From assembly GCA_001766965.1 (NCBI GenBank), contig MEKM01000010.1, positions 1-15,358 on the forward strand: a DNA stretch of 15,358 bases. The letters are read 5' to 3'. The DNA is from Acidobacteria bacterium RIFCSPHIGHO2_01_FULL_67_28. GTDB lineage: Bacteria > Acidobacteriota > Terriglobia > Acidiferrales > 2-02-FULL-67-57. Below the pieces are notes generated by a model that had not been told where the DNA came from, searched no databases, and was given only the letters and a program-made list of their open reading frames with translations. The translations under genes and the position numbers were made by a program. Positions within the stretch are counted from its first letter, which is position 1, and every line of letters begins with the position of its first letter. Positions 7,691-14,053 of the stretch are shown here, piece by piece.

Positions 7691-8202
7691 GGATGGCGGT
7701 CACGTACCAGCCGCGCACCGAGGTCTACAAGTTCCATCCCCTGGTGGTGTTCACCGCGGTGCTGGCCGCCTTCCTGGTGCAGGTCTTCCTCCCGCCCACT
7801 TCCTTCTTTCTCCTCTTCGACCTGCCGTTCCTGATGGTGATTTACTTCGCCTTCAGCCGGCGCAACCCTTCGATGGGCCTGGTGCTGGGATTGGTGGTGG
7901 GGGTGACGCAGGACCTGTTGAGCCACAACCCGGTGGGCCTGTACGGGATGGCCAAGACCCTGGTGGGCTACGCGGCCTCGTCCTTGAGCGCGCGGATTGA
8001 TACCGACCGGCCCATCCCGCGCCTGCTGCTGATCTTCGGCTTCCTGCACTTCCACCAGATCGTCTACGCCTCCATCGAGCGGCTGCTGCTGGGGCAGACG
8101 GCAGAGCTCGTGAGCCTGCGGGTGCTGGAAGCCGCGCTTGTCAACGCCTTGGTGGGTGTGCTAATTTTTTCGCTGCTGGACCGCTTCCGCAGAACCACGT
8201 GA
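7687..8202 (+). CDS. mreD: Rod-shape determining protein MreD
   Basis: Multi-spanning inner-membrane partner of MreC in the elongasome. 171 residues from GTG 7687, or 169 from ATG 7693. The ATG has AGGTGAGG directly in front and the GTG has no ribosome binding site, so the real start may be 7693. About five hydrophobic segments are visible (PLVVFTAVLAAFLVQVFL, FLLFDLPFLMVIYFAF, GLVLGLVVGV, LLLIFGFLHF, LVNALVGVLIFSLL). The signature QDLLSHNPVGLYGMAKTLVGY region is the hallmark of the family. Overlaps both mreC and mrdA by four bases. Confidence 0.93.
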   Translation: MRMAVTYQPRTEVYKFHPLVVFTAVLAAFLVQVFLPPTSFFLLFDLPFLMVIYFAFSRRNPSMGLVLGLVVGVTQDLLSHNPVGLYGMAKTLVGYAASSLSARIDTDRPIPRLLLIFGFLHFHQIVYASIERLLLGQTAELVSLRVLEAALVNALVGVLIFSLLDRFRRTT

Positions 8203-10034
8203 ATCCGGGCATGGACCTGCACGCCGAACCCAGACTTCCCTCCCCGCGTCTCGCTCTGCTGCGCTATGGCATCGCCGCGGTGGTGGTGCTGCTGCTGGTG
8301 GGCTTCTGGCAGCTGCAAGTGGTGCGCTCCGATTACTACGCCAACCTGGCCGAGCGCAACCGCATCCGCACCCTGCCGCTGATGGCCCCGCGGGGGCTCC
8401 TCCAGGACCGCGAGGGGCGGACACTGGTCGATCACGTCCCCACCTTCAGCGTCATTCTCATCCGCGAGCACATCGGCGGCATCCAGGACTCTCTGCCCGC
8501 CATCGCCCGCGGCTTGAACGTGGAGCCGGCGGCGCTGCAGGCGCGTCTGGATGAGTTCAAAGAAGCGCCGCCCTACCAGCCCATCGTGCTCAAGGACCCG
8601 GCCACGCTCGCCGACATTGCTTTCATCGAAGCCCACCGCATTGATCTGCCCGAGCTCGAGCTCCTGCTGATGTACCGCCGCCGCTATCCCCCGGGCGGCT
8701 TCGGCGCCCACCTGTTCGGCTACGTGGGCGAAACCACGCCCGAGGAGATCGCCGCCGCGGGCTACCAGCTCGGCGACCTAGTCGGCAAGATGGGCCTCGA
8801 GCGCCACTACAACTCCATCCTGATGGGCGCGAACGGGGAGCGGCGGGTCATCGTCGACAGCCGCGGCAAGGAGGTGGACAAGCTCGACCAGAAAAAACCT
8901 GTCCCGGGCCGCCCCATCCGCTTGACGCTCGACTACGACGTCCAGCTCGCCGCCGAGCAGGCGCTGGCCGGACGCCAGGGCGCCGTGGTGGCGCTCGACC
9001 CGCGCACGGGCGACATCCTGGCGATGGTGAGTCACCCGGGTTTCGACCCCACCTTGTTCGCCACCCGCATCCCGCCGGAGCAGTGGCGGGCGTTGACCGA
9101 GGACCCGGCCAAGCCGCTGCTGAACCGCGTCATCCAGGCCCAGCTGGCGCCGGGGTCGGTCTTCAAGATCGTCGTGGCCACGGCGGCTCTCGAAGAAGGC
9201 CTGTTCGACCGGCCCTTCACGGTGTACTGCCCGGGGTGGGCCAACCACTACGGGCGCACCTTCCGCTGCTGGGTGCCGCAGGGCCACGGGCTGGTCAACC
9301 CGCACCGGGCCATTGTCGAGTCCTGCGACGTTTTCTTCTATCAGGTGGGCCGCCAGCTCGGTATCGAGCGCATCGCCCGCTACGCCCGCCTGTTCGGGCT
9401 GGGCAGCGCCACCGGCGTCGACCTGCCCTCGGAAGCCGGCGGCCTCATCCCTTCCCCGGAGTGGAAGCAGCGCGTGCAGAAGCAGCCCTGGTATGACGGG
9501 GAGACCATCTCCGTGGCCATCGGCCAAGGGCCCATCATGGTGACCCCGCTCCAGCTTGCTTACGCCGTGGGCGGCATCGCCTCGGGCGGCGTCTTCGCCC
9601 GGCCGCGCCTCCTGCTCGAGCCGGAGACGCCCCCGCAGATTCACCGCGTCTCCCTCAAGCCGGAAACCGTCGCGTTCCTGACCGACGCCCTCTGGGGCGT
9701 GGTGAACGAGAACGGCACCGGCACGGCGGCGCGCCTGCCGGAGATTGATGTGGCTGGCAAGACGGGGACAGCGCAGCTGGTGGGTTTCGACACGCTGCGG
9801 CGCGTGGGTGGCCGCCCCACGCGGACGCTCGTCGAAAACGCCTGGTTCGTCGGCCTGGCCCCGCGGCGCAACCCGGAGATCGTCGTCGTCGTGCTGCTCG
9901 AGCACGGCGAACACGGGGCCTCCGCCGCGCCGCTCGCCCGCGACGTCATCAAGGCCTACTACGACAAGAAAAACCGCGGCGGCGCCCGGCAGTTGGCCGG
10001 CCTCCCCTCGGCGGCGTCCCCGGAGAAGAACTGA
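8199..10034 (+). CDS. mrdA: Penicillin-binding protein 2, elongation transpeptidase
   Basis: Monofunctional class B PBP that cross-links new peptidoglycan during side-wall growth, paired with RodA. 611 residues from the GTG at 8199, which overlaps the mreD stop as GTGA; an ATG at 8211 could serve instead. One membrane anchor lies near residues 19-42 (LALLRYGIAAVVVLLLVGFW). The pedestal domain includes PLMAPRGLLQDREGRTLVDHVP and MGLERHYNSILMGANGERRVIVD. The transpeptidase domain keeps all three motifs: SVFK with Ser320 and Lys323, S-C-D with Ser375, and KTGT with Lys521. The SxD rather than SxN second motif is normal for PBP2. Length and motif spacing are ordinary. Its TGA shares its A with the ATG of rodA. 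Confidence 0.97.
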   Translation: MNPGMDLHAEPRLPSPRLALLRYGIAAVVVLLLVGFWQLQVVRSDYYANLAERNRIRTLPLMAPRGLLQDREGRTLVDHVPTFSVILIREHIGGIQDSLPAIARGLNVEPAALQARLDEFKEAPPYQPIVLKDPATLADIAFIEAHRIDLPELELLLMYRRRYPPGGFGAHLFGYVGETTPEEIAAAGYQLGDLVGKMGLERHYNSILMGANGERRVIVDSRGKEVDKLDQKKPVPGRPIRLTLDYDVQLAAEQALAGRQGAVVALDPRTGDILAMVSHPGFDPTLFATRIPPEQWRALTEDPAKPLLNRVIQAQLAPGSVFKIVVATAALEEGLFDRPFTVYCPGWANHYGRTFRCWVPQGHGLVNPHRAIVESCDVFFYQVGRQLGIERIARYARLFGLGSATGVDLPSEAGGLIPSPEWKQRVQKQPWYDGETISVAIGQGPIMVTPLQLAYAVGGIASGGVFARPRLLLEPETPPQIHRVSLKPETVAFLTDALWGVVNENGTGTAARLPEIDVAGKTGTAQLVGFDTLRRVGGRPTRTLVENAWFVGLAPRRNPEIVVVVLLEHGEHGASAAPLARDVIKAYYDKKNRGGARQLAGLPSAASPEKN

Positions 10035-11128
10035 TGCCCCGGCGCGTCCGCTACCGCGAGCTGGACTGGTTCCTGCTGGGGCTGGTGCTGCTGGTGGCGG
10101 CGCTCGGCTTGCTCGAGATCTATTCCACTACGGTCAACCATCCTCGCTTCGCCAACATGCACGTGCGGCAGCTCTCCTGGATGGGTTTGGGGCTGCTGGT
10201 GATGCTGGTCGTGGCCCGCCTCGACTACCACACCCTGCTCGACCAGGCGCCGCTCATCTACATCGCCACCCTGGGCGGACTGGTGGCGGTTCTCTTCCTC
10301 GGTCGCGAGATGTTCGGGGCGCGGCGCTGGCTGGAGGTGGGCGGCTTCACTTTTCAGGTCTCGGAAGTGGCCAAGTGGTCTATAATTGTGGTCTTGGCCA
10401 AGTTCCTGGGCGAGCTGCGCAGCGAAACGCTCACCTGGAAGGACATGGCCAAGGTAGCCGTTCTGGCGGGGGTGCCGATCGTTTTGATCGCCGCCCAGCC
10501 GGATTTGGGAACGGCCTTGACCCTGGTTCCGATCGCAGCCACCGGGGTTTTTTTGGCCGGCCTGCGCTGGAAACACGCGGCCGCCCTGGTCCTGATGGCG
10601 GTGCTGCTGTTGCCGGTAGGGTGGTTCCTGTTGCGACCCTACCAGCGGGAGCGCGTGCTGGCTTTCGCCAACCCGGGTCACAGTCCCCAGGGCTCCGGCT
10701 ACCAGACGATGCAATCGAAGATTGCCGTCGGGTCGGGAGCTTTCTGGGGGAAAGGAATGGGGAAAGGGAGCCAGAATCAGCTGGGCTTCATCCCCGTTCG
10801 CCACGCGGAATTCATCGTGGCCGCATATGCGGAGGAGCAAGGCTTCGCCGGCGTGCTGCTGGCGCTGGGCCTGTATCTTACCTTGCTGTTGCGGCTGCTG
10901 CACAACGCGGAGACCGCGGCCGACCGCTCCGGGGCGTTGCTGGTCACCGGAGTCTTCAGCCTGCTGGCCTTCCACTTACTGGTGAACGTGGGCATGGTGC
11001 TGGGCTGGATGCCGGTCACCGGCATCCCCTTGCCGCTGATGAGCTACGGCGGCTCGGCGACGCTGTCGACTTTCATGATGCTGGGCCTGGTGATGAGCGT
11101 GCGCATGCGCCGCTTCGTCAACCTGTAG
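10034..11128 (+). CDS. rodA: SEDS peptidoglycan glycosyltransferase RodA
   Basis: Polymerises lipid II into glycan strands for cell elongation, as a membrane complex with PBP2. 364 residues with about ten membrane segments, the normal SEDS size. Typical text includes FGARRWLEVGGFTFQVSE, AAQPDLGTAL, GYQTMQSKIAVGSG, GSQNQLGFIPVRHAEF, AEEQGFAG and GIPLPLMSYGGSATL. The family motif at the extracytoplasmic loop usually reads H-T-D-F, whose Asp is the essential residue (Asp262 in E. coli RodA by my alignment); here it reads H-A-E-F, with Glu259 at 10808-10810. All other motifs are intact, so the gene looks functional. The middle third has more A and T at third codon positions than its neighbours. 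Start ATG overlaps the mrdA stop (TGATG). Confidence 0.96.
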   Translation: MPRRVRYRELDWFLLGLVLLVAALGLLEIYSTTVNHPRFANMHVRQLSWMGLGLLVMLVVARLDYHTLLDQAPLIYIATLGGLVAVLFLGREMFGARRWLEVGGFTFQVSEVAKWSIIVVLAKFLGELRSETLTWKDMAKVAVLAGVPIVLIAAQPDLGTALTLVPIAATGVFLAGLRWKHAAALVLMAVLLLPVGWFLLRPYQRERVLAFANPGHSPQGSGYQTMQSKIAVGSGAFWGKGMGKGSQNQLGFIPVRHAEFIVAAYAEEQGFAGVLLALGLYLTLLLRLLHNAETAADRSGALLVTGVFSLLAFHLLVNVGMVLGWMPVTGIPLPLMSYGGSATLSTFMMLGLVMSVRMRRFVNL

Positions 11129-11140
11129 CCGGCCCGGCGA

Positions 11141-11165
11141 CTCGACCCGCTCGGGGCGGGGCGAG
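11141..11165 (+). terminator. G+C-rich hairpin after rodA, possible terminator
   Basis: CTCG-A-CCCGC (11141-11150), loop TCGGG, then GCGGG-G-CGAG (11156-11165): nine pairs with one A-G mismatch, 13 bases after the rodA stop. No T run follows (the next bases are AGAAAGAG), so it is not a classic intrinsic terminator. It could stabilise the 3' end of the mre transcript or be a boundary before the RNase gene. Confidence 0.35.
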
Positions 11166-11240
11166 AGAAAGAGATTGAGCACGGGAAACGCCCAGGCCAC
11201 CCCGAGAGTGCCCGGAGCGAAAACACTATGAGACTACAAG

Positions 11241-11306
11241 GGCAGACGGGAAGACCCGAAAGGCAAGCCGTCGCGGCGCGCCTCGGGCGCCTCTGCCCGG
11301 TGAGGA
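11241..11306 (+). promoter_or_regulatory. Foldable leader touching the RNase E/G ribosome binding site
   Basis: An outer stem pairs GGGCAGA (11241-11247) with TCTGCCC (11293-11299), seven perfect pairs. Directly inside lie two hairpins: CGGG-AAGA-CCCG (11248-11259) and GGCGC-7 nt-GCGCC (11276-11292). The first abuts the outer stem on its 5' side and the second on its 3' side, giving a closed junction. The Shine-Dalgarno GGTGAGG (11300-11306) begins at the next base. This is what a cis-acting translational control element would look like. I match it to no known RNA family, and no -10/-35 pair is evident upstream. Confidence 0.45.
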
Positions 11307-11312
11307 ATCCGC

Positions 11313-14021
11313 ATGTCCAAGGAAATGGTGATTTCGACCTCCCCCCACGAGACCAAGGTCGCGCTGGTGGAGGAGGGTCAAGTTGTCGAAGTCTACGTTG
11401 AGCGGGAAAAAGAGTTTGGGCTGGTCGGCAGCATTTACAAAGGCCGCGTCACCCGGGTCCTGCCCGGGATGCAGTCGGCGTTTGTAGACATCGGGCTCGA
11501 CCGCGACGCCTTCCTCTACGTCTCCGACTTCTTCGAAGACCTGGAAGAGTATGAGCGGGAGGCGAGCCCCACCGAAGTCGAAGAGCCGCCCGCCGAAGCC
11601 GAGGAGCCGCCCGCCGAAGCCGAAGCGCCTCCGGCCGCCGAGCCCGGCGAAGCCCGGGCGCAGGCAGCGGCCCCCGAGGCGGAAGCGCCCGCCCCGAGCG
11701 AGCCCGCCCCCGAACCCCAGCCCGTTCACGGTGAGCCCGTTCCGGGTGAATCCGTTCACGGTGAGCCCGTTCACGCTGAACCCGTTCAGGGTGAACCCGT
11801 CGAAGAAGAGCGCCAGCCCGACTTCGTTCACCACGAGCCCCCACTGCGTCTGCCCGAGCAACGGCCGCTCGGCCGCGGACCCCAAGGCGGCCGCCGGCGT
11901 CACCGCGGCGGACGCGGCCGCCACCGCGGCGGACGCGGCCCGATGGACCGTGGCCCGATGAACCGCGGGATGGCGCCCGGAATGGACCGCGGCCCGATGG
12001 ACCGCAGCCCGATGAACCGCGGCCCGATGGATCGCGGCCCGATGAACCGTGGCCCGATGGATCGCGGCCCGATGAACCGCGGACCGATGGATCGCGGCCC
12101 GATGAACCGCGGACCGATGGATCGCGGGATGGCGCCCGGAATGGCCCGCGGACCCCGCGCGCCCTACTCCAGGCCTCGCGAGCCGCAGCACCGGCCCCCG
12201 CCAGAGGGCTTCGAGCCCATCATCCTGCCCGGCGAGTCACTCGCCAAGTACCGTGACCGCCCGGCCCGGCCCCCGGCCGAGCCTCCGATCCCGAGCGAAC
12301 CTCGCCGCGGGGAAGTGGTGGCCGAGGCGGTTGGCCCCGACGCTCCTCTGCCGCTGACTCCCGCCCACGAGGAAATCCGGGAGGCGGAGATCCACGAAGA
12401 GTTCCGCGCCCCGGCAACGGCGGAACCCGCGCCCGAGCCCACCACTCGGGGCGAAAGCTTCGCGGAGCCCGAGGCCCCGCCGGAGCACGAAGCCGAAGGC
12501 CCGGCGATGTCGGAGAGCGAGAGCGAACCGGCGGCGACCGAAACGACGGAGGCCTACCCCGAAGCCTCCACGCTGGCCGAGATCCAGCGCGCCCCCCAGG
12601 AAGACAAGGTCAGCCTGCCCCCATCGGTGCGCGACCGCACCGCCGGCGGCGTGGAATGGGAGCGGGGACGCGGGCGCGGACGGGGTGGCCGCGGACGGGG
12701 CCGCTTCGGGCGGCCGCGCGGCGGACGGGGCCGCGGGCCCGCGCGTCCCGGGCGCGAAGAACGGGCCCGGCCCACCGGCCGTGGACCTCGCATGCACGCC
12801 CGGCCTTCGCGGGGCCAGCCCGCCATCTCGGAGCTGCTGCGGGCCGGGCAGGAAATCATCGTGCAGATCGCCAAGGAACAGATGGGCAAGAAGGGCGCGC
12901 GCATCACCTCGCACGTCTCCCTGCCGGGGCGCTACCTGGTGTTCATGCCCACCATCGAGCACGTGGGGGTCTCGCGCAAGATCGGCACCGCCGAGGAGCG
13001 GGCGCGCCTGCGGCGAGTGCTGCTCGAGCTCAAGGGCACCATCAGCGGCGGCTTCGTCGTCCGCACCGCCGCCAGCGGCTGCACGGACGAGGACCTGCGG
13101 CAGGACATCGACTACCTGGTCAAGCTCTGGCACGACGTCCGGGTGCGGTCGGAGGAGCGCTCCTCGCCCGCCCTGCTCCACCATGACTTGAGCCTGGTGG
13201 AGCGCCTGCTGCGCGACCATTTCACCCAGGAGTACGAGAGCGTCTGGATCGACAACGAAGAAGAGTACGCCAAGGTGGTCGAGTTCGTGGCGCACTTCCA
13301 GCCCGCGCTCACCAACCGCGTCAAGCTCTACACCAAGGACGCCCCCATCTTCGACGAGATGGGCGTGCAGCGGGAGATCGACCGGGCCCTGCAGCCCAAG
13401 GTCTGGCTGAAGTCGGGCGGCTACATCGTCATCAACCACACCGAGGCGCTGGTGGCCATCGACGTCAACACCGGCAAGTACGTGGGCAAGGGCTCCACGC
13501 GCCTGGAAGACACCATCGTCAAGACCAACCTGGACGCCATCAAGGAGATCGTGCGCCAGATCCGGTTGCGCGACCTCGGCGGCATCATCATCATCGACTT
13601 CATCGACATGGAGGACCGCCGCAACCGCCACCGGGTGATGGCCGCGCTCGAGGACGCGCTGCGAGTCGACCGCTCGCCCTCGAAAGTGCTGGGCTTCAAC
13701 GAGTTCGGCCTCATCGCCATCACCCGCAAGCGCAGCCGGCTGTCACTCGAGCGGCTGCTCTGCCAGCCCTGTCCGACCTGCGACGGCATCGGGATGGTCA
13801 AGTCCATTCCCACGCTTTGTTACGAGATCCAGAACGAGGCGCGCAAGATGGCGCACACCATCGACGCCCCCGAGCTCACCATCCGCGCCAACCCGGAGAT
13901 CATCAAGGCCCTGAAGGCGCACGAGTCCGAGCTGGTGCACGAGCTCGAAGAGCAGACCGGGAAGAACATCATCCTCCAGCCCGACGTCACCCTGCACTTC
14001 GAGCAGTACAACATCTACTAG
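11313..14021 (+). CDS. rng: RNase E/G family endoribonuclease with large insert in the S1 domain
   Basis: Single-strand endoribonuclease for mRNA decay and rRNA/tRNA processing. 902 residues; a plain RNase G has about 490. The first S1 half (VGSIYKGRVTRVLPGMQSAF, to FLYVSDFF near 74) is typical. The second half resumes at about 505 (ISELLRAGQEIIVQIAKEQMG). Between them lie some 430 low-complexity residues: Glu/Pro/Ala-rich, PVHGE repeats, RHRGGRG repeats, GPMDR/GPMNR repeats, another acidic Pro/Glu-rich part, then an RG-rich tract at about 450-503. Catalytic features are kept: 5'-phosphate sensor Arg584-Thr585, metal-binding Asp717 (IDVNTG) and Asp762 (IIIIDFIDME), and zinc-link C820-P-T-C823. 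The 133-residue gap from sensor to Asp717 equals that of E. coli RNase E. The frame has no stop, so the insert is translated. ATG 11313 has GAGG eight bases upstream. Whether to call it rne or rng is a matter of taste. Confidence 0.95.
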   Translation: MSKEMVISTSPHETKVALVEEGQVVEVYVEREKEFGLVGSIYKGRVTRVLPGMQSAFVDIGLDRDAFLYVSDFFEDLEEYEREASPTEVEEPPAEAEEPPAEAEAPPAAEPGEARAQAAAPEAEAPAPSEPAPEPQPVHGEPVPGESVHGEPVHAEPVQGEPVEEERQPDFVHHEPPLRLPEQRPLGRGPQGGRRRHRGGRGRHRGGRGPMDRGPMNRGMAPGMDRGPMDRSPMNRGPMDRGPMNRGPMDRGPMNRGPMDRGPMNRGPMDRGMAPGMARGPRAPYSRPREPQHRPPPEGFEPIILPGESLAKYRDRPARPPAEPPIPSEPRRGEVVAEAVGPDAPLPLTPAHEEIREAEIHEEFRAPATAEPAPEPTTRGESFAEPEAPPEHEAEGPAMSESESEPAATETTEAYPEASTLAEIQRAPQEDKVSLPPSVRDRTAGGVEWERGRGRGRGGRGRGRFGRPRGGRGRGPARPGREERARPTGRGPRMHARPSRGQPAISELLRAGQEIIVQIAKEQMGKKGARITSHVSLPGRYLVFMPTIEHVGVSRKIGTAEERARLRRVLLELKGTISGGFVVRTAASGCTDEDLRQDIDYLVKLWHDVRVRSEERSSPALLHHDLSLVERLLRDHFTQEYESVWIDNEEEYAKVVEFVAHFQPALTNRVKLYTKDAPIFDEMGVQREIDRALQPKVWLKSGGYIVINHTEALVAIDVNTGKYVGKGSTRLEDTIVKTNLDAIKEIVRQIRLRDLGGIIIIDFIDMEDRRNRHRVMAALEDALRVDRSPSKVLGFNEFGLIAITRKRSRLSLERLLCQPCPTCDGIGMVKSIPTLCYEIQNEARKMAHTIDAPELTIRANPEIIKALKAHESELVHELEEQTGKNIILQPDVTLHFEQYNIY
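11580..11621 (+). repeat. Two 21-bp repeats (EEPPAEA) in the RNase insert
   Basis: Two tandem copies of a 21-bp unit coding E-E-P-P-A-E-A, differing at one base (GAA versus GAG). They open the acidic, proline-rich start of the insert. Confidence 0.75.
11721..11795 (+). repeat. Five 15-bp repeats (PVHGE type) in the RNase insert
   Basis: Five consecutive 15-bp units read PVHGE, PVPGE, SVHGE, PVHAE, PVQGE; a sixth begins as PVE. The codon pattern CCC-GTT-CAC-GGT-GAG is kept with point changes, and the T-ending codons (GTT, GGT) stand out in this G+C-rich gene. Confidence 0.8.
11898..11939 (+). repeat. Two 21-bp repeats (RHRGGRG) in the RNase insert
   Basis: Two tandem 21-bp units coding R-H-R-G-G-R-G, identical except for the third base of the first codon. 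They form a small arginine-glycine patch just before the GPMDR array. Confidence 0.75.
11937..12152 (+). repeat. GPMDR/GPMNR tandem array, 15-bp unit and 30-bp higher order
   Basis: Eleven P-M-[D/N]-R units, six with Asp and five with Asn, mostly alternating D and N, so the 15-bp unit builds a 30-bp repeat. Two M-A-P-G-M spacers occur, one after the first two units and one at the end. Codon differences are few (GAC/GAT, CGC/CGT, GGC/GGA), and the last copies share GAT, which suggests recent duplication. One unit has Ser in place of Gly. Every change keeps the reading frame. Confidence 0.9.
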
Positions 14022-14053
14022 AAGCTTGAAGCGGGAGGCTCGGGGCGGGAAGC

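Noticed and set aside
10381..10386. Perfect TATAAT inside rodA
   Set aside because: No -35 at 15-19 bp and no TG extension; it encodes ordinary Ile-Ile residues of a membrane segment in the A+T-richer part of rodA.
11226..12191. 321-residue minus-strand frame with HRAAVHRA and VNGFT repeats
   Set aside because: Its repeats are the reverse complement of the RNase insert arrays; no start signal supports it.
12237..13631. 464-residue minus-strand frame opposite the RNase catalytic region
   Set aside because: Antisense to the conserved sensor and nuclease domains; composition is shadow-like.
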